DNA of 64,000 bases from NCBI RefSeq assembly GCF_014267345.1, contig NZ_JACMYD010000002.1, positions 186,001 through 250,000 on the forward strand. The letters run 5' to 3'. Positions 30,265-38,280 of this stretch are shown here, piece after piece. A program made the translations under genes and the position numbers. This DNA is from Corynebacterium sp. zg-331 (GTDB taxonomy: Bacteria; Actinomycetota; Actinomycetes; Mycobacteriales; Mycobacteriaceae). Under the pieces are notes generated by a model, which was given only the letters and a program-made list of their open reading frames with translations, was not told where the DNA came from and ran no database searches. Each line of letters opens with the position of its first letter. Position 1 is the stretch's first letter.

Positions 30265-32937
30265 ATGACCCCTACCACCACGTTCCTCGGCACCATCGGC
30301 ATACTGGCCTCCCTGCCCGCCTGGTTCCTCTTCGGCCGCGCCGCCTGGCGCATCGCCCGGCTCATCTCCTCGGGCACGGCCTCCCCGGGCAGGTTCCGCC
30401 ACCCGCTGCGCCGCCTCGGCCGCGTGCTGGTGGAGGTCTTCGCCCACCCGCGCATGATGAAAAAGCCCTGGGTGGGCGCGGCCCACTGGGCGGTCATGGT
30501 GGGCTTCCTCCTCGGCTCGGTGGTCTGGTTCGAGGCCTACATCCAAACCTTCTCCCCCGCCGGGGGGTGGCCCTTCCTCCACGATTGGCCCCCGTATCAC
30601 CTGGCGGAGGAGGCCCTTGCGGTGGGCACCCTGCTGGGCATCTCCCTGCTCATCGGCGTGCGGCTGCGCCTGGGGACCGCGGACAAGACCAGCCGATTCT
30701 ATGGCTCCAACGCCACGGCGGCGCGTCTCATCGAAGCCGTGGTGGCCTTCGAGGCCCTAGGCATACTGCTGGTGAAGTCCGCCACGATCGCCACCTACGG
30801 CGGCGGCTCCCCGTGGATGGACTTCCTCAGCTTCCGCATCGCGGCACTGCTTCCCGCCTTTCCCACGCTGGTCAGCGCCTTCGCCCTCGCCAAGCTCCTC
30901 GGCGGCATGGTCTTTCTCATCGCGGTGGCCCTGCATCTGAATTGGGGCGTGGGCTGGCACCGCTTCCTCGCCTTTTTCACCATCTTCTTCCGCCGCGAGC
31001 GCCCTCTCGGCCCGCTCAAGCCCCTTCACGGGGCCGACGGCCGCCCGCTGACCCTCGACAACGTCGAGGACGAGGATCAGGTGGGCGTCGGCACGCTGCC
31101 CCAGGCCCCCTGGAAGATGCTGCTCGACGCCACCGCCTGCACCGAGTGCGGGCGCTGCCAAGAACTGTGCCCGGCCTGGAACACCGATAAACCGCTAAGC
31201 CCCAAGCTCCTCATGACCTCGCTGCGGGACGTGGCGATGGACAACGAGACGTACCTGCGCGACCCCTCACTCTACCAGGCCGATTCCTCCGAATCCGGGG
31301 TGGACGTGCTGAAACTCGTGGGGCAGAACCAGGCCATCGATCCCGACGTCCTGTGGAGCTGCACCAACTGCGGCGCCTGCGTGGAGCAATGCCCGGTGGA
31401 CATCGAGCACATCGACCACATCGCGGATCTGCGCCGCTTCCAGGTGCTAGTCGATTCCGATTTCCCCTCAGAACTGGCCGGCATGTTTAAGAATCTAGAG
31501 GTCAAGGGCAACCCCTGGGGTCGCAACTCCGCCGAACGGGCCGGCTGGGTGGAAGAAGTACGCCGCGACGGCATCGAGGTGCCCGTGGTGGGCGAGGACA
31601 TCACGGACTTCTCCGATACCGAATATCTCTTCTGGGTGGGCTGCGCCGGCGCCTTCGACGAGGAGGGCAAAAAGACCACCCGGGCCGTGGTGGAATTGCT
31701 GCACACCGCAGGCGTGAAGTTCGCCGTGCTCTCCACCGGGGAAAACTGCACCGGCGATCCGGCTCGACGCGCGGGCAACGAATTTCTCTTCCAGATGCTG
31801 GCCACCGATACCATCGCCACGCTCAACGACACCTTTGCCGGAGTTCCCCAGGGGCAGCGCAAAATCATCACCACCTGCCCGCACTGCTTTAATACCCTGC
31901 GCAACGAATACCCCGACTTCGACGGGCATTACGACGTCTTCCACCACACCCAATTGCTCAACCGCCTGGTCCGCGACAAGCGCCTGACCCCGGTGCCGCG
32001 CGGCCCGCACAATCGCAAGCCCATCACCTATCACGACCCCTGCTTCCTCGGCCGCCACAACAAGGTCTTCGACCCTCCCCGCGCGCTCCTCGGGGCCACC
32101 GGAATGGAGCTGCGCGAGATGGATCGCAACCGCAACGAGGCCTTCTGCTGCGGCGCCGGCGGCGCCCGCATGTTCATGGAGGAAAAGCTCGGCACCCGCA
32201 TCAACGAGTTCCGCACCCGGCAGGCCCTCGACACCGGGGCCGAGGAGATCGCCGTGGGCTGCCCCTTCTGCAACACAATGATGTCCGGCGGGGTCAAGGC
32301 GCTTAGCCCTGAGAAAACCGAAGCACCGGTGGTGCGCGACGTCGCGCGGATGCTGCGCGACTCCATCCTGGTAGAGGGCCGCCTCCCGGCCCCGCGCAAG
32401 CGCGCCTTCCTCGACGATCCCCTCCGCACCCCCCTGCCGATTGCCTCGACCACGACGACGCCGGCCACACAGGCCACACCGCCCGCCGCTGCTCCCGCCA
32501 CCCCGGCGACACCCACCCCGGGCACCACAGGGGTGCCCGCCCCCGGCGCGGCACACCCCATCAAGCCCCCGGCCCCCGGCGGCGGGATCCCCCGTCCCGC
32601 ACCCACCCCATCGGTCACCCCACCGCCCCAGACGCCCAAGTCGGGCGGGGCCGTGCCAGTTCCCAGCGCCGCAGCGCCGAAGCCCCCTACCGTTCCCGCA
32701 CCGGGGGCCACGCCACCGGGAGGCTCCACGCCGACGCCGCCTCGGCCCGGCAGCGCGGTACCCGCTCCCGGCGGGGTAACCCCAACACCAGGCAATGCGG
32801 CGCCCAAGTCCGGCGGTGTTCCGGCCCCGGGCGGCGCCCCGGCACGTCCCGGTGCCGCCGCGCCAGGTGCAGTGCCCCGCCCCGGCACGGCCGTGCCGAA
32901 ACCGGGCGGGGCCGTGCCGCCCCCGCCGGGTGCCTAA
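30265..32937 (+). CDS. Membrane-bound Fe-S oxidoreductase (heterodisulfide reductase-like) with Pro-rich tail
   Basis: An 890-residue protein. Five or six hydrophobic helices (about 1-235) resemble a NarI-type quinone/heme b module. Two 4Fe-4S motifs follow, CTECGRCQELCPAW and CTNCGACVEQCPVD (about 290 and 370), then two CCG domains with HDPCFLGRHNKVFD and FCCGAGGARMFMEE. Mycobacteria and corynebacteria encode one such protein of unknown electron partners. Here residues about 722-890 form a low-complexity Pro/Ala/Gly tail with recurring PAPG units. The RBS AGAAGG precedes the ATG. A role in quinone-linked electron transfer is inferred. Confidence 0.85.
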   Translation: MTPTTTFLGTIGILASLPAWFLFGRAAWRIARLISSGTASPGRFRHPLRRLGRVLVEVFAHPRMMKKPWVGAAHWAVMVGFLLGSVVWFEAYIQTFSPAGGWPFLHDWPPYHLAEEALAVGTLLGISLLIGVRLRLGTADKTSRFYGSNATAARLIEAVVAFEALGILLVKSATIATYGGGSPWMDFLSFRIAALLPAFPTLVSAFALAKLLGGMVFLIAVALHLNWGVGWHRFLAFFTIFFRRERPLGPLKPLHGADGRPLTLDNVEDEDQVGVGTLPQAPWKMLLDATACTECGRCQELCPAWNTDKPLSPKLLMTSLRDVAMDNETYLRDPSLYQADSSESGVDVLKLVGQNQAIDPDVLWSCTNCGACVEQCPVDIEHIDHIADLRRFQVLVDSDFPSELAGMFKNLEVKGNPWGRNSAERAGWVEEVRRDGIEVPVVGEDITDFSDTEYLFWVGCAGAFDEEGKKTTRAVVELLHTAGVKFAVLSTGENCTGDPARRAGNEFLFQMLATDTIATLNDTFAGVPQGQRKIITTCPHCFNTLRNEYPDFDGHYDVFHHTQLLNRLVRDKRLTPVPRGPHNRKPITYHDPCFLGRHNKVFDPPRALLGATGMELREMDRNRNEAFCCGAGGARMFMEEKLGTRINEFRTRQALDTGAEEIAVGCPFCNTMMSGGVKALSPEKTEAPVVRDVARMLRDSILVEGRLPAPRKRAFLDDPLRTPLPIASTTTTPATQATPPAAAPATPATPTPGTTGVPAPGAAHPIKPPAPGGGIPRPAPTPSVTPPPQTPKSGGAVPVPSAAAPKPPTVPAPGATPPGGSTPTPPRPGSAVPAPGGVTPTPGNAAPKSGGVPAPGGAPARPGAAAPGAVPRPGTAVPKPGGAVPPPPGA

Positions 32938-32965
32938 CGCTCCGCGACCGATACCCGCGCTGCGC

Positions 32966-32971
32966 TAGGAT
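32966..32971 (+). promoter_or_regulatory. -10 hexamer TAGGAT of a leaderless promoter
   Basis: TAGGAT followed by AAACGCC and ATG 32979; the 7-nt spacing implies a message that begins at the start codon. Confidence 0.6.
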
Positions 32972-32978
32972 AAACGCC

Positions 32979-33536
32979 ATGAGTGATCGTATTCGTCTCA
33001 GCGATGAGGAACGTACCCAGGCCATGTCCCACCTGGGTACCGCCTTTTCCCAGGGGCGCCTGAGCATAGACGAATACGACGCACGCTGCCAGGCCGCCGT
33101 CCGGGCTCAGTACCGCTACGAGCTCGATGCGCTCTTGAGCGATCTACCTGCGCCGCTTCCCCAACGCGCAGATCGGCCGGTGGAGGTCTACACCGCCGAG
33201 GAGATCGAGGCTGCCCGGCGGCAATCCCGTTATCCGCGCGCGGGCATTCTGGCGCTGACCTCGATCCTTGCCCTGTGCCTCTTCTCGATCGACGAGAACG
33301 CAGAGTTCTTCCTCCTCATCCCCCTGGTATTTGTGCTGCTCTACGTGCTCAAGATCGGCCCGGCGTCATGGCACGTTCCCAGCCAGCGAGCCCTGCATCG
33401 GCAGCGCCTCCAGGCGATCAAGGAGGCGGAGCGCCAGCGTTCCCTTGAGCGCAAGGCGCAACGCCTGGAGATCCGGCATGAGCTCAAGAGCAGCGCCTAC
33501 GGCTTTGCCCGCAACGCCCTGCAACGGCGGCGCTAA
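32979..33536 (+). CDS. DUF1707 membrane protein
   Basis: A 185-residue protein. The DUF1707 domain occupies residues 1-60 (RIRLSDEERTQAMSHLG, then GRLSIDEYDARCQAA and ELDALLSDLPAP), followed by two hydrophobic helices (about 88-125) and a highly basic, helical C-terminal tail (about 135-185, ERQRSLERKAQRLEIRHELK). DUF1707 is a short helical module found with envelope and signalling domains in actinobacteria; no activity is known. The paralogue at 20877 has the same module with a LiaF-like domain. Convergent with the AlbA_2 pseudogene. Confidence 0.8.
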   Translation: MSDRIRLSDEERTQAMSHLGTAFSQGRLSIDEYDARCQAAVRAQYRYELDALLSDLPAPLPQRADRPVEVYTAEEIEAARRQSRYPRAGILALTSILALCLFSIDENAEFFLLIPLVFVLLYVLKIGPASWHVPSQRALHRQRLQAIKEAERQRSLERKAQRLEIRHELKSSAYGFARNALQRRR

Positions 33537-33599
33537 GCGTTTCTCTCACACCCAAGGAACACGAAACACCCCGGGATCGTCGCGCCAAACCATACGGCT

Positions 33600-33650
33600 T
33601 GAACAGGCTTTTTACACTCGTAGTGACAATCTGACACTTACTGTCGCCAT
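33600..33650 (-). repeat. Repeat S1, downstream copy at the second AlbA_2 locus
   Basis: Shares AACAGGCTTTTTACA and ACTCGTAGTGACAATCT with S2 in the same orientation. S1 lacks about 22 bp that separate these blocks in S2. The stop codon of the AlbA_2 pseudogene (33638-33640) lies inside it, matching the arrangement at the first locus. Confidence 0.75.
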
Positions 33651-35334
33651 TTCTGGGCCCGCCACATCGCGGGTCTTGCGCCATCGGTCACCACCCGGCC
33701 AGCGTCTTTGAGCTGACGCAAACCGTACCGCACCTGCCGATCGCTAAGCCCGGTGGCCTCCACCAGCTCGGCGACGGTGAGCGCACCCCCAACCCCAGCG
33801 CATCCAGAATCCTGTCGGAATGAATCGTTGCCTCTGCCGCCTTTTCTCCCCTTGCTGCGCCAGGAAATACATCGTGCTTCTGCCCATTCCATCGATAGCC
33901 ACCAGGCCTCGGGACACAAGGTCTTGCAGCATGGCCCGGGCCTCGACCGAGTCGAGGCCTAGCCGTCTGCGCGCATCGGAGTTCGACCATGATTCTCCGG
34001 CCCGCATCGCCAACAGCACAGATCTCTGCTCACGACTTAGCGGCGTCCCGTCGGCCATCTCCTCCAACCAATCCAGATCTTCCTCACGCACCAGGGAATC
34101 CTGGGAAATAATTGCGGCAAAAGAAACCCCCTTGTCGTGAAAAATCGGCGGGCGCAGTTCCGCCTGTGCCAGGGTGGTGCGAACCCATCGAATGCCGCCG
34201 CCTTCCCCCTCGATAAGACGAGAACCATCGGGGAAACGATACTTGCGCAAAACCGATACACGTGTTCATTGACCGGCCTGCGCGCGTCTTGCTGACCAAG
34301 TTGATCCGTGGTGATCCCACGCAGACCACCCGGATTCGTCACGATAAGCCTGCGATTATTCAATCGAATATTAGCGCTTTCCCCTAGTCAGCACAGAGAG
34401 ATCCCGGTGTACCAAGGCATTGGCAATAATTTCTCGAACGGCCACGGCGGGCAGGCCGGGAACATCAACGGCGTGTCCGTTCCTCCGATAGGCGATGTCT
34501 GCCGAGATGTTCCGCGCGGCCCAGTCCATCAGATCCCTAAACATCTCCGGTACCGGCCCTCTGCAAAAACAGGTCTCGGTTGCGCACGCCCCCTCACCGT
34601 CCAGCTGCACTGCGGCCGAGGCTCCCCAGGACGGTGCGAAGCGCTGCGGATAAGAACCAAGGGCGTAGAGCCCGGCCACGGTCGCCTGCCCCTGGGCATC
34701 CAATGCTCCCAGATCATAGAGAACGGCCTCATCGCTGTGGCCCCGATAGCGGTACGTGCCGCGCCGAGTATTCTCGATGAGCGAGGCAACGATATCGCTA
34801 TCGAAATCAGCACGGGAACTCCCCGTCACGGAAATAGCATCGGGGGCCAACCACCCCGGATCGTCGAGGGCACTGTGCCTTTTCCGATCAGCGATCATCT
34901 GCAATTCCACATCGGACATGCGGTAATCACCGTCGAATTGACGCAAATATGCCACCCCCTCGTACAGGCAGGGCTTGTCCGGCAGGGGCAACCCCGCGAC
35001 TTCACACAACACGAGGTTGCGTCCCTCGTATTGCACTATCTCCACATCCACGGTGACGCTGGGGGATAGGGCATCCGAGCGCGCCTGGCTCACCACCCCC
35101 TGCGCGATTTTTCCCGGCTCATCAAGACCCACCACGGCAAAACCATCCGCCGCGTCAAGCCCAATAATGATCAACCCGCCATCGGGCATATTACCGAAGG
35201 CGCTCAGGGTCTCCCAGGGCGGGCACTCCCCCTGTGCCCCGCTTGACCTCCACGGACGTCATGTCTTCTCCCCCGCGCCGCATCTCAGAAATCACCGCAG
35301 TCAGTGCCGCCGAAGTCCAGTTCATGACCACCAT
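33638..35334 (-). pseudogene. Frameshifted AlbA_2 (Schlafen-type) ATP-binding protein gene
   Basis: Joining successive frames gives a protein of about 560 residues of the same family as 6191-7927. The parts are an AlbA_2 start (SVEVKRAQGECPPWETL then NMPDGGLIIIGLD), the ATPase-like motif REIIANALVHRD with RRLIVTNPGGL, two winged-helix-like regions and a final LTVAELVEATGLSDRQVRYG. At least five single-base indels interrupt it: an extra base in the C4 run at 35237-35240, an extra base in the C4 run at 34381-34384, and missing bases near 34253, 33838-33845 and 33785-33789. Start ATG 35334 or 35325 lies just inside repeat S2. Not a recent copy of the first gene. Confidence 0.8.
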
Positions 35335-35339
35335 ACCAC

Positions 35340-35460
35340 GATTGTCACTCCATCACACCATCAATATATGCGCTTTAAACAGGCTTTTTACAAAATTATT
35401 GACGCTTGATGACACTCGTAGTGACAATCTAACACCGCCTTTGTCTCCGCGATTGTCACT
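35340..35460 (-). repeat. Repeat S2, promoter-side region with GTGACAATC boxes
   Basis: Three copies of GATTGTCAC or its complement occur at 35340-35348, 35421-35429 (inverted) and 35451-35459, and the near-palindrome TGACACT-CGT-AGTGACA is at 35411-35427. The block from 35378 to 35430 is the part shared with S1. The last box ends about 22 bp before the -10 hexamer of the divergent alaT gene, so a protein bound here could affect both genes. Confidence 0.7.
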
Positions 35461-35481
35461 AACCCCACACCCGGGACGCTC

Positions 35482-35487
35482 TAGGAT
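35482..35487 (+). promoter_or_regulatory. -10 hexamer TAGGAT of the alaT leaderless promoter
   Basis: TAGGAT, 7 nt, then ATG 35495. An S-type operator box ends at 35460, in the region where the -35 contact would lie. Confidence 0.6.
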
Positions 35488-35494
35488 GGTTCTC

Positions 35495-36748
35495 ATGAAC
35501 GACACCCCTTCCCCCCAGCGTCCGCGCCGACGCCGCGAGTTCGATCAGTCGGAGAAGATGAAGAATGTTCTCTACGAGATCCGCGGACCCGTCGCCGCCG
35601 AGGCCGAGAGAATGGAGCTCGACGGCCACCGCATCCTCAAGCTCAACACCGGCAACCCGGCGATTTTCGGCTTCGACGCCCCGGACGTCATCATGCGCGA
35701 CATGATCGCCGCCCTCCCCACCTCGCAGGGCTATTCCACCTCCAAGGGCATCATCTCGGCGCGGCGCGCCATCGTCACCCGCTACGAGCTCATCGACGGC
35801 TTCCCCTCCTTCGACGTCAACGACGTGTTCCTGGGCAACGGCGTCTCCGAGCTCATCACCATGACCACCCAGGCCCTGCTCAACGACGGCGACGAGGTGC
35901 TCATCCCCGCCCCGGATTACCCGCTGTGGACCGCCGCGACGTCGCTCGCCGGCGGCACCCCGGTGCACTACCTGTGCGACGAGGAGGATAACTGGAACCC
36001 CTCCCTGGAGGACATTCGCGCCAAGGTTACGGAAAAGACCAAGGCGATCGTGGTGATTAACCCCAATAATCCCACCGGCGCGGTGTACTCCCGCGAGATC
36101 CTCCAGGGGATCGTGGACATTGCCCGCGAGCACGGCCTGCTCATCCTGGCCGACGAGATCTACGACCGCATTCTTTACGACGACGCCCAGCACGTCTCGA
36201 TCGCTGGGCTCGCCCCCGACCTGCTCACCATCACCTTCAACGGACTATCCAAGGCCTACCGTGTGGCGGGCTACCGCGCGGGGTGGATGGTCCTTACCGG
36301 GCCGAAGAACCACGCGCGCGGGTTCATCGAGGGCCTCGAACTACTCGCCGGCACCCGACTCTGCCCGAACGTGCCCGCCCAGCACGCCATCCAGGTGGCC
36401 TTGGGCGGGCGGCAATCCATCTACGACCTCACCGGGGCGCACGGCCGCCTGCTGCGCCAGCGCAACGCGGCCTACGAGAAGCTCAACGCCATCCCCGGCG
36501 TCAGCTGCGTCAAGCCCATGGGCGCGCTCTACGCCTTCCCCCGGCTCGACCCCAACGTGCACGAGATCCACGATGACGCCCAGCTCATGCTGGACCTGCT
36601 GCGTCGGGAAAAGATCCTCATGGTGCACGGCACCGGCTTCAACTGGCCCACCCCGGATCACTTCCGCGTGGTCACCCTCCCCTGGGCCTCGGAGCTGGAG
36701 GACGCCCTCGAGCGGCTGGGGAACTTCCTGAGCAGCTACAAGCAGTAG
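35495..36748 (+). CDS. alaT: Class I/II aminotransferase, AlaT type
   Basis: A 417-residue PLP enzyme. PLP lysine motif FNGLSKAYRVAGYRAGWM (Lys about 253), substrate-phosphate region VFLGNGVSELITM, and NPNNPTGAVYS. The opening RREFDQSEKMKNVLYEIRGP is typical of the alanine/valine-pyruvate aminotransferases of corynebacteria and mycobacteria, which transfer amino groups between alanine, glutamate, valine and their keto acids. The start is set by the leaderless promoter hexamer; the long upstream frame is not coding. Divergent from the AlbA_2 pseudogene. Confidence 0.9.
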   Translation: MNDTPSPQRPRRRREFDQSEKMKNVLYEIRGPVAAEAERMELDGHRILKLNTGNPAIFGFDAPDVIMRDMIAALPTSQGYSTSKGIISARRAIVTRYELIDGFPSFDVNDVFLGNGVSELITMTTQALLNDGDEVLIPAPDYPLWTAATSLAGGTPVHYLCDEEDNWNPSLEDIRAKVTEKTKAIVVINPNNPTGAVYSREILQGIVDIAREHGLLILADEIYDRILYDDAQHVSIAGLAPDLLTITFNGLSKAYRVAGYRAGWMVLTGPKNHARGFIEGLELLAGTRLCPNVPAQHAIQVALGGRQSIYDLTGAHGRLLRQRNAAYEKLNAIPGVSCVKPMGALYAFPRLDPNVHEIHDDAQLMLDLLRREKILMVHGTGFNWPTPDHFRVVTLPWASELEDALERLGNFLSSYKQ

Positions 36749-36772
36749 GCCCGCGCCCGGTGCCCAATGGAC

Positions 36773-36813
36773 GTTGTTGCAAAGTTGTTGTCGAAACTTT
36801 GAAAGAACTTCTT
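36773..36813 (+). repeat. Solo R-like repeat with GTTGTT boxes
   Basis: GTTGTTGCAAA and GTTGTTGTCGA stand in tandem at 11 bp, followed by an inverted AACTT/AAGTT-like half (AACTTTGAAAG, AACTTC). This resembles the GTTGTTGCAGA-GTTGTTGGAAA side of R2 but in the opposite orientation and without an AlbA_2 gene. The rest of the 36749-37004 gap holds only the upstream region of the YibE/F gene. Confidence 0.5.
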
Positions 36814-37004
36814 CCCGGCCTCAACCCACGCGACAAGGCATCACCGCTGCTCAGCATCCCAAAAACCGGTAAAAACATGTTTCGACAAGTATCGACGCAC
36901 TACCTCACGCCCCACCCGTAGGCTACTATTCCCCACTATCAGGAACAGCTTTCATTACCGGGCGCGTCTCCTTCCGTGCCCCGCAACCCCCCAAGGAGCA
37001 CCCA

Positions 37005-38228
37005 TTGAGTCGTCACCGCGCCACACACAGCGCGCTTTCCCTCCCCCGCCTGGCGCTTCTTCTGGGCATCGTCCTGACCGGGCTGACCTCCGCGATCGCC
37101 GTGGCCCTGAACTGGCCGGGGCCGAACGAGACCCACCTCTCCGAGAGTTTCGGTTCCTCCTCCTTCAACCGCACCCTGGTGGAGGGCACCGTCACGCTCG
37201 TCGATGGCAACGCGTGTAACTCGCCGTCGGTGGGCACCGTCTTTGACGGTGCCCCGATCACCCCCCTGGAAGCCTCCACCCAGGGCTGCCGCCGCGCACT
37301 CGTCGAGATCACCTCCGGCGAGTTCGCGGGCAAGCGCACCATGCTCGCCACCTACGGCACCCCGGGCGAACCCGAGTTCGCGGAGGGCGAGCGGATTCGC
37401 CTCGCCGAGACCCACGCCGAGGACGGGGGCGTGCGCATGGCCTTTGCCGACTATCAGCGCGACACCCCGCTGCTCGTCTGGGGCGTGCTCATCGTCCTCG
37501 CCCTCATCGCCTTCGCCGGGTGGCGGGGCCTGCGCGCCCTGATCGGTCTGGCCGTCACCCTCGCCATGATCGGCTTCTTCCTGCTCCCCGCGCTGGCCTC
37601 CGGGCGCGACTCCGCGCTGCTCGCAGTGGTGACCGGGGCGCTGGTACTCCTGGTGGTGGTGCCCCTGGTCCACGGGCTGAACTGGAAATCCGCCGCGGCG
37701 CTGGGCGGCACGCTGCTCGCCCTCCTCGCCGCGGCGGGACTGACCTCCATCGGGCTACGCACCACGGGAGTGCGCGGCCTCGGCTCGGAGGAAAACCTCA
37801 CGATCCTGCTCTATCTCCCCGAGCTCTCCGTGCTGGGGCTGCTCGCCGCGGGCTTCATCATCGGCACCCTGGGGGTGCTCAACGACGTCACCATCGCCCA
37901 GGCCTCCACCATCAACGAGCTCTCCGCGCTCGACCCCACGGCCAGCCCCTGGCGGCTTTTCCTGGGCGCGATGAAGGTGGGCCAGGATCACATCGCCTCG
38001 GTGGTCTACACCCTGGTGCTCAGCTACACGGGCGCGGCCCTCCCCCTGCTCCTACTCATCTCCGTGGCGCAGCGCCCCCTGGGGGAGACCCTCAGCAGCG
38101 ACGTGGTGGCAACCGAGCTGCTGCGCTCCGGGATCGGCGGGCTCGCCCTGATCCTCGCCGTGCCGCTGACCACCCTCATCGCGGCCTGGACGGTACCGGA
38201 ACGGACCGCCGTTTCCTCGGCGGAATAG
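37005..38228 (+). CDS. YibE/F-like membrane protein
   Basis: A 407-residue protein. One N-terminal membrane helix (about 13-35), an extracytoplasmic beta-rich domain (about 40-145, with FAGKRTMLATYGTPGEP), then about seven membrane helices with the YibE/F signature (GVLNDVTIAQASTINELSAL and MKVGQDHIASVVYTLVLSY). The start is TTG 37005, with AAGGAG six bases upstream. The family is a putative exporter or permease of unknown substrate. A strong terminator follows directly. Confidence 0.85.
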   Translation: MSRHRATHSALSLPRLALLLGIVLTGLTSAIAVALNWPGPNETHLSESFGSSSFNRTLVEGTVTLVDGNACNSPSVGTVFDGAPITPLEASTQGCRRALVEITSGEFAGKRTMLATYGTPGEPEFAEGERIRLAETHAEDGGVRMAFADYQRDTPLLVWGVLIVLALIAFAGWRGLRALIGLAVTLAMIGFFLLPALASGRDSALLAVVTGALVLLVVVPLVHGLNWKSAAALGGTLLALLAAAGLTSIGLRTTGVRGLGSEENLTILLYLPELSVLGLLAAGFIIGTLGVLNDVTIAQASTINELSALDPTASPWRLFLGAMKVGQDHIASVVYTLVLSYTGAALPLLLLISVAQRPLGETLSSDVVATELLRSGIGGLALILAVPLTTLIAAWTVPERTAVSSAE

Positions 38229-38270
38229 CAAAAACCGAGTGCCCCGTCTCCGGTGGCACTCGGTTTTTTG
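38228..38270. terminator. Bidirectional rho-independent terminator
   Basis: GCAAAAACCGAGTGCC pairs with GGCACTCGGTTTTTTGC, a 16-bp stem flanked by A- and T-runs on the two sides. It serves both the YibE/F gene (plus strand) and the acyl-CoA ligase gene (minus strand). Confidence 0.93.
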
Positions 38271-38280
38271 CAGTAGCGCG

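Noticed and set aside
28314..30497. 727-codon minus-strand frame opposite phoD
   Set aside because: Val/Gly/His-rich antisense shadow without motifs; PhoD on the plus strand has complete metal-binding motifs and a Tat signal.
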